57,060 bases of DNA from Anaerolineales bacterium (GCA_024710905.1 JANJTV010000041.1:1-57060), one strand, 5' to 3'. Shown: positions 15,892-24,877, counted from the stretch's first letter. Made by a program: numbers and translations. The notes: generated by a model not told the origin, from the letters alone.

Positions 15892-16632
15892 ATGCAAGAG
15901 TTGACTCATTTTCCATTATTCAGGGATTTAAGCGCGGCGGATCTTAAGATTATCGCCCCGCTATTTTCGCCACGCACCTATGCCAGCGAATCACTGATTA
16001 TCAGGCAGGGTGAGCGGGCTACTTGCATCTACCTTGTGACCGCCGGGGAAGTGGCATTAAAATTTAAGCCCTATGATGGCGACGAAATTGTCATCAGCCG
16101 CATTCACAAAGGTGGTGTGTTTGGCTGGTCAGCGGTGCTGGGAAATAAAACCTACAGCGCCAGCGCCGTCTGTACAGATGATTGCGAAGTACTGCTGGCA
16201 CGCGGTGATGACCTGCGCAAATTGCTTAATACCCACCCGCAGACCGGCCGCGTCCTGATGGACTCGCTGGCCATGGCCGTGTCAAAACGCTGGCGTGATG
16301 CGCAGCAGCAAGTTAAATCGATGTTACGATCGGGAAAGACAAATTTAGACACCCCCACCGAAAGGAAGGGAGCCAAAATGATGAACAACCGGAACATCTC
16401 CAGCGCGAAAGAAGAACAGTTAAAAAGCCTGTTGGAGCAGGTCAGTGCATATATTGAACAATACCACGGTGGATCAGTTGAGTTTGTGGCCTTCGATGGC
16501 GAAACCCTGCGGGTGCGGCTGGGCGGGGCCTGCCTGGGTTGCCCACTTTCCCCATCTACGCTGCACGGATGGGTGGAGGGAACTGTTCGCCAGTTCTTCC
16601 CGGAAATCCGCAACGTTGAAGCGGTTGAATAA
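15892..16632 (+). CDS. Cyclic-nucleotide-binding-type sensor domain fused to a NifU-like Fe-S scaffold
   Basis: 246 residues. Residues 1-125 are a cupin-like CRP/FNR sensor domain (FPLFRDLSAADLKIIAPLF, IIRQGERATCIYLVTAGEV, GGVFGWSAVL), with no helix-turn-helix after it. Residues 165-246 are a NifU C-terminal domain with the cluster-binding CxxC at C214 and C217 (GGACLGCPLSPSTL). The linker is unconserved. A strong GGAAGGGAG lies just upstream of two internal ATGs (16378, 16381), so the scaffold could also be made alone (about 83 residues). NifU domains hold and donate iron-sulfur clusters. The fusion may gate cluster delivery by a small molecule, which is an inference. Divergent from the ECF sigma gene. 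Confidence 0.85.
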   Translation: MQELTHFPLFRDLSAADLKIIAPLFSPRTYASESLIIRQGERATCIYLVTAGEVALKFKPYDGDEIVISRIHKGGVFGWSAVLGNKTYSASAVCTDDCEVLLARGDDLRKLLNTHPQTGRVLMDSLAMAVSKRWRDAQQQVKSMLRSGKTNLDTPTERKGAKMMNNRNISSAKEEQLKSLLEQVSAYIEQYHGGSVEFVAFDGETLRVRLGGACLGCPLSPSTLHGWVEGTVRQFFPEIRNVEAVE

Positions 16633-16641
16633 ACCCCACTC

Positions 16642-16680
16642 AACAAACTGCCCCCGACTTTCATCGGGGGCAGTTTTGTT
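16642..16680. terminator. Bidirectional terminator
   Basis: Arms 16642-16657 and 16664-16680 pair (core CTGCCCCCGA with TCGGGGGCAG), loop CTTTCA, with A and T runs outside. It separates the convergent NifU fusion and envelope-protein operon. Confidence 0.88.
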
Positions 16681-16692
16681 AAGTCATTGAGC

Positions 16693-17334
16693 TTAATCCT
16701 TTTGCAGGAAGAAGCCAACCACCAGGCCCAGGCCAAGCAACACCAGCGCGGCTGGTAACAAGTAGGAAGTCATACCCAATACTTCGGTATTGCCCAGGAA
16801 CACGCCAAGCAGCACAAGCACCACTGCCGGGATGTATGCCCAGTTCATCCGCGTCACAGGGTTTGGCAACAGGGCGACCAGCAGAAAGGTAATTCCCAGG
16901 CCAATGAAAAAGATGCTGCCATTGGCGACATCAGACAGTGCCTGAAGATCGGAGGTAACCGAAAGCACAGCCAGGGTAGCCAACACCCCGCCCGGTATGA
17001 TTCCCCACCAACGGGATTGGTCTGTGAGATACACAGCGAAAAAAGCAAGGGCCAGTGACCCCAGGAAAATCGCCCCTGAAATCTCTTCATACTGGACCGG
17101 CAGAAATGCATCCGCGCCGATCCCCAGGAAGACAAACCCCGGGATCACCGCCCACCAGCGGTTGCGCATATCCTGCGCAAAGGCATAGAAGAAGGCTGCA
17201 CTCACACCCAGGAAGATAATATTCCAAAACAGGGAGGAAGCGCCTTTCAGGAAACCCAGCTGTTCAATAAAGAGCAGCCCGCCAAATAACAACAAGACAG
17301 AACCGATTAAGACTCGAAAATTGATCTTCATCAT
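16693..17334 (-). CDS. Multi-pass membrane protein of the LiaF-like operon
   Basis: 213 residues from the ATG at 17334, preceded by AGGAGTGGCAACC. Seven or so hydrophobic segments of 18-22 residues separated by very short loops (RNRWW, DQSRWW) fill the protein. No catalytic motif. It is the last of three adjacent membrane genes on the minus strand, starting 11 bases after the LiaF-like gene. Similar arrangements of small DUF5668-like membrane proteins with LiaF homologues respond to envelope stress in other bacteria; its own function is unknown. Confidence 0.75.
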   Translation of the reverse strand: MMKINFRVLIGSVLLLFGGLLFIEQLGFLKGASSLFWNIIFLGVSAAFFYAFAQDMRNRWWAVIPGFVFLGIGADAFLPVQYEEISGAIFLGSLALAFFAVYLTDQSRWWGIIPGGVLATLAVLSVTSDLQALSDVANGSIFFIGLGITFLLVALLPNPVTRMNWAYIPAVVLVLLGVFLGNTEVLGMTSYLLPAALVLLGLGLVVGFFLQKD

Positions 17335-17345
17335 GGTTGCCACTC

Positions 17346-18152
17346 CTACACCACATTCACCGTGTTCGCGCCGCCCTCAAGTTTCATTTCAACCTTGTTG
17401 GCAGCACTGTCATAATCCGCAGACTGGTACAAACTGCCAGCCTGGCGCGGGAAACGACTCTCATTGACCTGCACAGTCGAGACACCCTGCTCCATTTCGA
17501 TGCGCGCCGCCACACCCTCAGGCACATGAATATTGATCGAAGCCGCACCCGATTCTACAGACAAAAAGGTTTTGCCGGCATTCGCAGGCAGGTGAATATT
17601 TAACGTACTGGCACCGCAATCAACCTCCAGCGAAGCCAGCTTTACATCTGTAAAGTCACAATCCAAGGTGGCGGCACCTGCATCCATTTTCATATGAACA
17701 GGTACATCCTGGTTTAGCTTGAAGCGCCACTCACCGCCATCCGGTCCAATAAAAGGCAAAATGCTTGGCCCGGCATCCATATCAACATAAAGGGTATCGC
17801 CGCTCAACTTGCCGGAATAAGACATGGCTGTACCCTGCACACCGACAACCGCCTTATCGACTGGCGCACCGCCGGAAAAGCGTACCGAACCACCGCCAGT
17901 ATCAAAATCTATCTCGACCTTTTGTGCGCCCTGCAAGTCGACCTCAAACGGGTCGTCCTCCGCAACGATCTCAAACTTGCCGCCGCTACGCCGTGGCCAG
18001 AATGCGCCGAGCAAAATCCATAACCCGACCAGCATGATCAGCAATGGCCAGAAAAAGCCCAGCACGTCCTTTACCAGACCCAAGGCCTGCAACAAGAACA
18101 ATCCGCCCAGCAATATCAGGGCAATACCCCAGAACAACGTTCCGCGTTTCAT
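17346..18152 (-). CDS. LiaF-like envelope protein with N-terminal membrane helices and beta-helical C-terminus
   Basis: 268 residues. The ATG at 18152 is preceded by AGGAGG five bases away; a GTG one codon upstream is less well placed. Two transmembrane segments (about 7-25 and 31-50) form a LiaI/LiaF-type N-terminus. The rest is a repeating beta pattern (VDCGASTLNIHLP, VESGAASINIHVP, MEQGVSTVQVNES, LEGGANTVNVV) typical of DUF2154/DUF4097-like right-handed beta folds. LiaF proteins repress envelope-stress kinases in Firmicutes; no partner kinase lies next to it here. Confidence 0.8.
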   Translation of the reverse strand: MKRGTLFWGIALILLGGLFLLQALGLVKDVLGFFWPLLIMLVGLWILLGAFWPRRSGGKFEIVAEDDPFEVDLQGAQKVEIDFDTGGGSVRFSGGAPVDKAVVGVQGTAMSYSGKLSGDTLYVDMDAGPSILPFIGPDGGEWRFKLNQDVPVHMKMDAGAATLDCDFTDVKLASLEVDCGASTLNIHLPANAGKTFLSVESGAASINIHVPEGVAARIEMEQGVSTVQVNESRFPRQAGSLYQSADYDSAANKVEMKLEGGANTVNVV

Positions 18153-18161
18153 CACAGCCTC

Positions 18162-18677
18162 CTAATCTGAAGAGCGGCGGATTAAGCCGCGCGCTACCAG
18201 CCAGATACCCAACAAAATCAGCAGCACAGCCGGGCCAAAAGCGCCGAGAAAGGTTAACTCCCCGAAGATGGATGCAAAGACCAGGAACAAGACAGCACTG
18301 ACCACCACCAGATTCAACCCCGATCGCAGCTGGTGGCGCCCTCCGCCCAACAGGCCGGCAATGACATTGCCCACCCCGACAAACCCGGGGATGAGCGCCC
18401 ACATGTAGGACCACGAGTCATAACTGCCGGTTTGCTGCTGGTACACCAAAATGCCGCCAATGCCAGCCACCACAGCCGCGGGCACGGCCAGGCCGGTTGC
18501 GCCAAGCAGCAAACCCACCACCAGGATGACCGCGCCCGCCAACACCAGGCTGTACGGCCATTCCATGTAGGGGCCAAGCAACTCGCTGAAGGCAGGTACC
18601 TGCCGCTGGAGCACGAACCAGGCACCAAGCAGAATCAGGATGATTCCCAGCGCCAGTTGACCACGATTTGTTTTCAT
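18162..18677 (-). CDS. Small multi-pass membrane protein, first gene of the LiaF-like operon
   Basis: 171 residues with four to five hydrophobic segments (about 9-25, 40-60, 62-80, 88-105, 130-165). AAAGGAGAATGTT precedes the ATG at 18677. The N-terminus RGQLALGIILILLGAWFVLQ resembles the DUF5668 membrane motif found in LiaI-type proteins, also seen at the start of the next gene. A short gap (9 bases) joins it to the LiaF-like gene. Function unknown; envelope stress is the best guess from neighbours. Confidence 0.75.
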   Translation of the reverse strand: MKTNRGQLALGIILILLGAWFVLQRQVPAFSELLGPYMEWPYSLVLAGAVILVVGLLLGATGLAVPAAVVAGIGGILVYQQQTGSYDSWSYMWALIPGFVGVGNVIAGLLGGGRHQLRSGLNLVVVSAVLFLVFASIFGELTFLGAFGPAVLLILLGIWLVARGLIRRSSD

Positions 18678-18697
18678 AACATTCTCCTTTTTGGAAT

Positions 18698-18755
18698 ATT
18701 GAAAATATGCCAGATAATACTTAATTTATTATATATCAACTTTGATATTTTCAAT
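18698..18755 (-). promoter_or_regulatory. AT-rich promoter region with two palindromes upstream of the envelope operon
   Basis: An exact 11-base inverted pair, ATTGAAAATAT at 18698-18708 and ATATTTTCAAT at 18745-18755, brackets an inner perfect palindrome ATATCAACTTTGATAT (18733-18748). On the minus strand TATATAAT-like -10 candidates lie between them. This stretch is far richer in A and T than the surroundings. It is probably an operator, but the regulator is not identifiable from the sequence. Confidence 0.5.
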
Positions 18756-18829
18756 AGGCAGAATACTTAATTCAAAAAGTGCCATTACAACATACGAACC
18801 GACTTGCAGAAAGTTTCACAACTTACCAC

Positions 18830-19699
18830 TTACTCCTCCGCCGAAAGCAGCTCAGGGACAGCCAGCCACTCCCCGTCCTGGCCTTCGAGTTGCAGGCCAC
18901 CCCGCAGCCTGCCTGCCGCCTCCAGGCGTTTTACCGCCCTGGCAGTGACCGGCAAGCCCCAACCAAACAGGCGTGCGGCATCCGCCAGGCGAGCTGTGCC
19001 AAGCGAAGAAAAATACAGCCCAAGCAGGGTCTCACGGGCTGCCGATTCGCCAATCTCGCGCGCCCGGTCTGGGATTTCAGGCCAGTACCGCGCCACGACA
19101 TCGTAAATAAATGAATACCGCCAGGCGCCCGCTTCTGCCACCCCAACCGGCAAGATCTTAAAATCAGCCTGCAGCTGCTCCAGCGCGCGATTAAAGTCTG
19201 AGTCGCTTCCCTTGCTGGCCAGTTTGGCTTCACGCCGCAAGTCAATGGTGTTCATCGCGCCGTTATCGAGCAGCGCTTCGTAAACCTGCCTGGATGCCTG
19301 GGTCAGGCGGCCAGCCCGATACGCAATCAGGTAATCTTCTTCCATCGAACCATAGTTTTCAGACAGGGCATAAAAATACGGTGCGACCGCAACCGAGATC
19401 ATGGTCGCTTTGCGCCGAAGCACTTTTGCGTAATACCATTGTTTCTTACCCAGGGCTGAATCTTTCCAACCCCAGGTGATGTGCCCTGGGTCGTCGTGCG
19501 CATCTGCCACAGGACGGTCCCCCGCCACCGCCGCCCACAGGCTGGGCATGGTGACGCCCTTGATCGGCCAGAAATAGACAAAGCCGCGTTCATTCACCCA
19601 GGAGAGCGCCTGCTGCGGGCTTGAAATAGCCGGGTTTGGCGACAGGCAAAATGTGCCGGCGCGGTGATGAGCCAATCGGGCCGCAGGAATTTGTTCCAT
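18830..19699 (-). CDS. AlkZ-like winged-helix protein (YcaQ/DUF1006 type)
   Basis: 289 residues. The overall layout of repeated winged helices and blocks such as GFVYFWPIKGVTMPSLWAAVAG, GHITWGWKDSALGKKQWYYAKVLR and the C-terminal LFGWGLPVTARAVKRLEAAGRL resembles AlkZ-related proteins. AlkZ enzymes are DNA glycosylases that unhook cross-links; I do not see the catalytic QxQ motif, so this may be one of the noncatalytic relatives. It lies 7 bases after the thioesterase gene and is probably co-transcribed with it. Confidence 0.6.
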   Translation of the reverse strand: MEQIPAARLAHHRAGTFCLSPNPAISSPQQALSWVNERGFVYFWPIKGVTMPSLWAAVAGDRPVADAHDDPGHITWGWKDSALGKKQWYYAKVLRRKATMISVAVAPYFYALSENYGSMEEDYLIAYRAGRLTQASRQVYEALLDNGAMNTIDLRREAKLASKGSDSDFNRALEQLQADFKILPVGVAEAGAWRYSFIYDVVARYWPEIPDRAREIGESAARETLLGLYFSSLGTARLADAARLFGWGLPVTARAVKRLEAAGRLRGGLQLEGQDGEWLAVPELLSAEE

Positions 19700-19706
19700 G
19701 AGGAAA

Positions 19707-20183
19707 TCACTTGCCCTGCAAAAAAGAATCGGGCATTTGCACAGCCACCACCTCGCCGCGCGCCGTCATCACATCCCCGGCATAGACCTGGCAGGTGATG
19801 ACCACCTTCCGCCCGCTGATTTCTTTCACCTGGCCCCGCAGAGTTAGTTCACCCTCCAGCGGGGTGGGTTTGAGGTAATCCACATGCAGGGAAGCGGTCA
19901 CAAAACGGTAGGCCGGCCCCGGGGAGTCTGGTTCGCGGCCTTCTGCGCGGTACATGGCCGCCGAGGCGGTTCCCGTCGAGTGGCAATCCACCAACGAAGC
20001 AATCAATCCACCATATACAAAACCTGGAATTGCGGTGTGGTAGGGTTCTGGATGGAAAACAGTCAGCGACTCTTCGCCGTCCCAATGGGTTTTAATCTGG
20101 TGGCCGTGTTCGTTGTTGCTGCCGCAGCCATAACAATGGGAAAGGGGTTCGGGGTAGGTGTCCTGGAAGGCTTTGCCGGTCAT
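19707..20183 (-). CDS. Hotdog-fold thioesterase (PaaI-like)
   Basis: 158 residues from the ATG at 20183, chosen for the strong AAAGGAGAT five bases upstream and a TATACT -10 nearby (about 20207). Upstream in-frame codons are not conserved-looking. The hotdog signature is GFVYGGLIASLVDCHSTGTA, with the conserved Gly-Gly and the Asp of the active site helix; later SLHVDYLKPTPLEGELTLRG and VVITCQVYAGDVMTARGEVV. An N-terminal CYGCG pair occurs in many members. These enzymes hydrolyse acyl-CoA thioesters in the cytoplasm; substrate unknown. Confidence 0.85.
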   Translation of the reverse strand: MTGKAFQDTYPEPLSHCYGCGSNNEHGHQIKTHWDGEESLTVFHPEPYHTAIPGFVYGGLIASLVDCHSTGTASAAMYRAEGREPDSPGPAYRFVTASLHVDYLKPTPLEGELTLRGQVKEISGRKVVITCQVYAGDVMTARGEVVAVQMPDSFLQGK

Positions 20184-20226
20184 GCGTAATCTCCTTTGTG
20201 AAAAGTATAGCATGCCGGGGTGATGG

Positions 20227-21258
20227 TTACAACTCAGCCTGCTCCCAACGTGGCCGGGCGCGATAGCCCCGGCGAACATGCTCAAGGACAGGCATGGGGG
20301 TATGTAGAACGTGGCGGGTAATGCTTGCAATCTGCCGGGCTGACGCACCGCCATTTTGGATTGGCATCAGGTCACGGAGGGAATTTTTATCCAGGTAGGT
20401 GTAGGTTTCTTTGCGCAGTGCCACTGCTACAAAAGTACAGGTGGATTGCTGGGTAATAACAACGCTGGCGTTGGCGATCATGTGATTAACGTTACCGGAT
20501 GTCAGGACTCGCGCCTTCGGGAAAATGGTTTCAATTTCATCAGTAGCACGACGAGCATTTTCAGTCGGATGCAACTTAAAAATCGTAGGCCGCCCGGCAG
20601 CAATCTCTTCGCAGCGACGCAGGAAAGCCTGGCGGTCATCCCCTCGGAAGGTTTCGCGATATGGTGTGGTTGCGACCAGAACAAAATCCCTCTCCGGGAA
20701 GTCGTTTTGCAGGTTGGCTTGCAAATCATCAAAATTTGGAATGCCTGTCACGGCTATCTTTTCTGGTCGGACACCTTTACGAATGAAATGGTGCGAGTAG
20801 CCCTGCGACGCTACACAGAAAATGTCATAAGCATCCGACAGGCCGTTGGTGGCCGTGTTGGCAATGTATCTCGGCAAAAAAGGGAACGACTTGTACAGCT
20901 GGTACAAGCGGCCTTCCGGCTCAGTGATACCTTCCTGCACCAGAACCATGCGTTTTCCACGGATGTTATTTTGCACAATCAGATCCGAGCAGGTTACCAC
21001 AAGATCGTAGTCATTTCCCTCACCACGGTTGTCCACCGGAAGATCGTTTTGTTGCAGATAGGTGATCGTATCTTGCTGGTGCCGCCCGCCCAACACGGTG
21101 AAATTGACCAACCCGGAGCGCGCAGCCAGGTCTTCCAGGCCATCGGCATAATATGGTGTAAAGCTACAATCATAATCGCCCATCAGGTGACAGGCGATCT
21201 GGTGCATCTGGGTGGTTTGGTTAAGCGATCCACAAATAAAAAGTATTTTTTCTTTCAT
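20227..21258 (-). CDS. GT-B-like protein of unknown specificity
   Basis: 343 residues from ATG 21258 (AAAAAGG upstream). The N-terminus EKILFICGSLNQTTQMHQIACHL and the C-terminal blocks FKLHPTENARRATDEI, SGNVNHMIANASVVITQQSTCTFVAVALRK look like a GT-B fold of the UDP-GlcNAc 2-epimerase or CDP-glycerol transferase type: the KLHP and the S-T-x(n)-A-L loop would bind a nucleotide. No family-defining catalytic residues can be named with certainty. No sugar-pathway neighbour lies next to it. Confidence 0.55.
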   Translation of the reverse strand: MKEKILFICGSLNQTTQMHQIACHLMGDYDCSFTPYYADGLEDLAARSGLVNFTVLGGRHQQDTITYLQQNDLPVDNRGEGNDYDLVVTCSDLIVQNNIRGKRMVLVQEGITEPEGRLYQLYKSFPFLPRYIANTATNGLSDAYDIFCVASQGYSHHFIRKGVRPEKIAVTGIPNFDDLQANLQNDFPERDFVLVATTPYRETFRGDDRQAFLRRCEEIAAGRPTIFKLHPTENARRATDEIETIFPKARVLTSGNVNHMIANASVVITQQSTCTFVAVALRKETYTYLDKNSLRDLMPIQNGGASARQIASITRHVLHTPMPVLEHVRRGYRARPRWEQAEL

Positions 21259-21378
21259 GGCAGCCTTTTTCTGGGATTCTATCCAGGGCTTATTAATGAC
21301 AGCCAAACTATGGTTTAAGAAATGGTAAACAAGTGATTGGTACTTTTTTCAGGCTGTTAACCTGATTTTGCCCATCCG

Positions 21379-21407
21379 TTAACCGAGCTGCTTTACACTT
21401 GTATTAT
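21379..21407 (+). promoter_or_regulatory. Sigma-70-like promoter of the CBS/GAF gene
   Basis: TTAACC (21379-21384), 17-base spacer, TATTAT (21402-21407), 24 bases upstream of the ATG at 21432. Confidence 0.6.
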
Positions 21408-21431
21408 TCACGGTTTTAAATCCGTACCCAG

Positions 21432-22463
21432 ATGAACACTATCGACAATTTCATTCCCCCTGTAAGCGTTGCCGATCTTCCCGCAGATTCTTTTAGTGTA
21501 GGGCCAGATATCCTTACAGAAGAAGTTGTTCGCTACCTGGATAACAATCCAAATGCACCGGGGGTCATGATCGTATTGCAAGGGAAATTGTTTGGAGTCA
21601 TCACCCGACAGAAGTTGTTTGAACGGCTTGGTCACCGGTATGGTATTGAATTATTCTTGCGAAAACCCATCCGGGAATTAATGGAATCCATGCGCACCAA
21701 TGCCCGGGCACTGGATGCGCAGATACGAATAGAAGATGCCATCCAACAAGCCATGGCGCGGCACGAGGAAGATACCTACGACCCAATTGTCATCGAGTAT
21801 GAGAAAGATAAATTCAGGCTCGTTGACATGAAGGTAATGCTTATTCACCAGTCGCGTACCGTACTCAACTTAAGCGATGTGGTTGGTAAGCTGGAAAGTA
21901 TAGATCGCATGATTGTTCTGGAAAGTGATCCGGGTGAGATTTTTCAGAATATCTTGCATGTGTTGCGTCAATCTGTGCCCTATCACCAGGGCGCCATCCT
22001 GATTCGCAATGGAAACCAACTCGAGGCTACCCAGACCGTCGGATATGATCATCTTGATATCAAAATCCCCATCCAGAAAAATCCAATTATCGAAGCGCTA
22101 ACGACCCACCGCCAGCCAATCCAGATCGAAAAAACAGGCTTAATTTCGACCTGGGAGTCATGGCAACCGCTCGGCTTACCCGCCGCCTGGCTGGGTGTGC
22201 CAATTCTGAGAGAGAAAGAATTGATCGGCCTGCTTTCAATGAGCCGCAATGTGTTGCGCCATTTCACCCAGGAAGAGAAACTTAATTGCCTGGCATTCTC
22301 CCAGCGGATTCAAGACGTCTTACTGGCACCTCCCCAGGTCGCCGCCCGGGAATCGCAAAGACCGGTCAGGGTTGAATGGGATGGTCTTGGTCACCCCGCC
22401 AGCAGGGGAAAACTTTACATTGTTGGATATAACTCGATCCCACAGATGGAACATAAAGAATAA
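21432..22463 (+). CDS. CBS-like plus GAF sensor protein
   Basis: 343 residues. Residues about 15-150 look like two CBS repeats (VMIVLQGKLFGVITRQKLFERLG and DPIVIEYEKDKFRLVDMKVMLI). Residues about 155-300 form a GAF domain (IDRMIVLESDPGEIFQNILHVLRQSVPYHQGAILIRNG, LGVPILREKELIGLLSMSR). A short tail (residues 310-343) is not conserved-looking. No output domain is present, so it is a stand-alone sensor that must act by protein contact. It may bind an adenine nucleotide or another small ligand. Confidence 0.75.
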   Translation: MNTIDNFIPPVSVADLPADSFSVGPDILTEEVVRYLDNNPNAPGVMIVLQGKLFGVITRQKLFERLGHRYGIELFLRKPIRELMESMRTNARALDAQIRIEDAIQQAMARHEEDTYDPIVIEYEKDKFRLVDMKVMLIHQSRTVLNLSDVVGKLESIDRMIVLESDPGEIFQNILHVLRQSVPYHQGAILIRNGNQLEATQTVGYDHLDIKIPIQKNPIIEALTTHRQPIQIEKTGLISTWESWQPLGLPAAWLGVPILREKELIGLLSMSRNVLRHFTQEEKLNCLAFSQRIQDVLLAPPQVAARESQRPVRVEWDGLGHPASRGKLYIVGYNSIPQMEHKE

Positions 22464-22534
22464 CCTTTCCCCGGGCTGGTTTTCGAGTATTATTTTAAAG
22501 ATCATCCGGGTCGCCATATCCTATAAGGAAAAAC

Positions 22535-23311
22535 ATGAAAACCCATATTCTCGTTACCAATGATGATGGTGTAACCGCCCCAGGCTTGCTGGCCCTTGCC
22601 GAAGCTGTGCGCGGTTTGCCGGACGTTAAGGTCAGCATCCTTGCACCAGACCGCAACTGGTCGGGCGGCGGGCATGTCAAGACCCTGGAACGCCCCCTGC
22701 GAGTGCGGGAAGTAACCCTGGCCGATGGCTCCTCCGCATATACCAGTGACGGCGCACCGTCAGACTGTGTGGCGCTGGCCTTGCTGGGCTTCTTTGAAGA
22801 AAAAATAGACCTGGTCGTTTCGGGCATTAACCCAATGCCCAATCTCGGGCACGATGTTACCTATTCCGGCACAGTAACTGCCGCCATGGAGGCTGTCATC
22901 TGGGATACCCCGGGGATTGCCTTCTCGCTCGGCTCAGTGGATAACCACCTCGGCGCATTGGATTACACGGCCGCAGCAAAGGTGGCCGAAACAGTTGTCA
23001 CCCGCGCCTTGCAGCATAAATTTGGGCCGGGCATGCTCCTGAATGTCAATATTCCCTACCTGCCTCATGAAGAACTAAATGGCATTCGCATCACCCGCCA
23101 GGGCCTACGCGTATACCGCGATCGGCTCGATAAACGCGTAGACCCGCGCGGCAAACCCTATTACTGGATCGGTGGCGACTCGCCTACCGGCACAGCCGAA
23201 GAAGGTACCGATGTCGGCGCGTTGATTAATGGATATGTTTCCATCACCCCCATCCAACTCGACCTGACCATGTACTCTGCCATCCCGACCATCGGAGACT
23301 GGGGTTGGTAA
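22535..23311 (+). CDS. surE: 5'/3'-nucleotidase SurE
   Basis: 258 residues, usual length. SurE removes phosphate from nucleoside 5'- and 3'-monophosphates and some polyphosphate; it needs a divalent metal. The N-terminal ILVTNDDGVTAPGL carries the metal-binding Asp pair, then APDRNWSGGGH (the Ser/Asn loop), SDGAPSDCVALAL, and LVVSGINPMPNLGHDVTYSGTVTAAMEA with the conserved Asn and Gly. GAAAAAC precedes the ATG. It lies just upstream of the polyphosphate genes on the same strand, a functional fit. Confidence 0.95.
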   Translation: MKTHILVTNDDGVTAPGLLALAEAVRGLPDVKVSILAPDRNWSGGGHVKTLERPLRVREVTLADGSSAYTSDGAPSDCVALALLGFFEEKIDLVVSGINPMPNLGHDVTYSGTVTAAMEAVIWDTPGIAFSLGSVDNHLGALDYTAAAKVAETVVTRALQHKFGPGMLLNVNIPYLPHEELNGIRITRQGLRVYRDRLDKRVDPRGKPYYWIGGDSPTGTAEEGTDVGALINGYVSITPIQLDLTMYSAIPTIGDWGW

Positions 23312-23368
23312 TACAACCAAAACGAATAATTTTGGCGTACACTGGTAGCAGGAGAAAGGATACTGCCC

Positions 23369-24877
23369 ATGCCAAATATTGCCGCCATTGATGTAGGCTC
23401 CAACGCCATCCGCATGCTGGTCAGCCGCCTGAATCCGGATGGAAAACTGGAAACCCTTGAAAGCCTGCGCCTGCCCGTGCGCCTGGGACAGGATGCCTTC
23501 ACCAGCGGATTTTTTAGCGAACAAACCATGCACATGGCCGTGGATGCCTTCCTGCGCTTCAGGAAGATCGCCGAATTGTTCCAGGTGCAGGAAAGCCGCG
23601 CAGTGGCCACCAGTGCCATGCGCGACACCGCCAACAGCGAATTACTGCTCGACCGCATCAGCCGCGAAACGGGTTTTAACATTGAAATCATCAGCGGCGA
23701 AGAAGAAGCGCGCCTGATTCACATGGCCGTCACCCACGCCGTCGACATCAAAGGCAAGAACGCCGTGCTGATTGATATCGGCGGCGGCAGCGTGGAGGTG
23801 ACCCTGTCAGACGGTGAGAATATCCTTTCAACAGAGAGCTACGGCATGGGAACCGTTCGCCTGCTCCAGAAGTTTGAAAGCCAGGAAGCACCAAAACTAC
23901 CATTCAACAAACTGGTGCGAGAGTACGTCCAGGCCGCACGCAAACGCATGGAACGCGAACTGGGCAAACAAAAAGTGGACGTCTGCCTCGGTACAGGTGG
24001 CAACATTGAAGAAATGGGGGTACTGCGCAAGCGGCTGTTTAAACGCGACCTATCAGACCGCATCAGCATGGATGAGCTGGAAAAACTGGCCGACAAGCTG
24101 GGGGAGATGAGCGTGCAGGAGCGCATGAAAAAACTTGACCTGCGCCCAGACCGGGCCGATGTCATCCTGCCCGCCACGGTTGTCCTGCATATGATCGCCC
24201 GCGAAACCGGCGCCAAGGAAGTACTCATCCCCGGTGTGGGGCTGAAAGACGGCTTGCTGCTGGATATGGCCCCGCTGGCGCTTGGCCCCAGCCTGCCCCG
24301 TCGCGACCAGGCTATTGCCTCCGCCCAGCGCATGGGAGAAAAATATTCCTACGACGGCGAACACGCCATCCAGACCGCCCGCATGGCCGCGCGCCTGTTC
24401 AACCAGTCCCTTTCCCTGCACCACCTGACCGAAAACGAGCGCCTGCTGCTGGAGATTGCCTGCATGTTGCACGACATCGGCCACTTCATCAATACGATTA
24501 ACCACGACAAACATGGTTACTACCTGCTGCGCCACCATACATTGATCGGCCTGACGGCCGCCGAGCAGGAGATGGTTGCCAACATCGTCCGTTTTCACCG
24601 CAAGGAAAACCCCAGCCTGAATGATGAAAATTTCAAAGCCTTGCCACAAAAAGATCGCGTCATCGTCACAAAACTGTGCGCCATGCTGCGCCTGGCCGAC
24701 GGCCTGAACATCAGCCACACCAGTCGCATGCGCGACGTTATCCTTGAGCAGGCTACCAATAACACCTGGCGCTTACACCTGGTTGGTGACGGTGAACTGA
24801 TGCTTGAAAAATGGTCCTTGCGCAAACGAAAATCACTTTTTGAAGATACTTTTAATGTAAACTTGGAAATTCACTAA
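23369..24877 (+). CDS. ppx: Exopolyphosphatase / pppGpp phosphohydrolase with HD domain
   Basis: 502 residues. Ppx/GppA enzymes remove terminal phosphates from polyphosphate or pppGpp. The ASKHA part (1-310) has AAIDVGSNAIRMLV (phosphate loop 1), ISGEEEARLI, and LIDIGGGSVEVTL (loop 2). The C-terminal part (about 320-500) is HD-type with LEIACMLHDIGHFINTINHDKHGYYLL. AGGAGAAAGG precedes the ATG. The gene ends exactly one base before a CHAD-domain gene, and SixA follows, which is the usual polyphosphate set. Ppx versus GppA cannot be settled by eye. Confidence 0.92.
   Translation: MPNIAAIDVGSNAIRMLVSRLNPDGKLETLESLRLPVRLGQDAFTSGFFSEQTMHMAVDAFLRFRKIAELFQVQESRAVATSAMRDTANSELLLDRISRETGFNIEIISGEEEARLIHMAVTHAVDIKGKNAVLIDIGGGSVEVTLSDGENILSTESYGMGTVRLLQKFESQEAPKLPFNKLVREYVQAARKRMERELGKQKVDVCLGTGGNIEEMGVLRKRLFKRDLSDRISMDELEKLADKLGEMSVQERMKKLDLRPDRADVILPATVVLHMIARETGAKEVLIPGVGLKDGLLLDMAPLALGPSLPRRDQAIASAQRMGEKYSYDGEHAIQTARMAARLFNQSLSLHHLTENERLLLEIACMLHDIGHFINTINHDKHGYYLLRHHTLIGLTAAEQEMVANIVRFHRKENPSLNDENFKALPQKDRVIVTKLCAMLRLADGLNISHTSRMRDVILEQATNNTWRLHLVGDGELMLEKWSLRKRKSLFEDTFNVNLEIH

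Noticed and set aside
20356..21318. A 320-codon plus-strand frame opposite the GT-B-like gene
   Set aside because: No motif; the minus strand has GT-B-like features and a plausible ribosome site.
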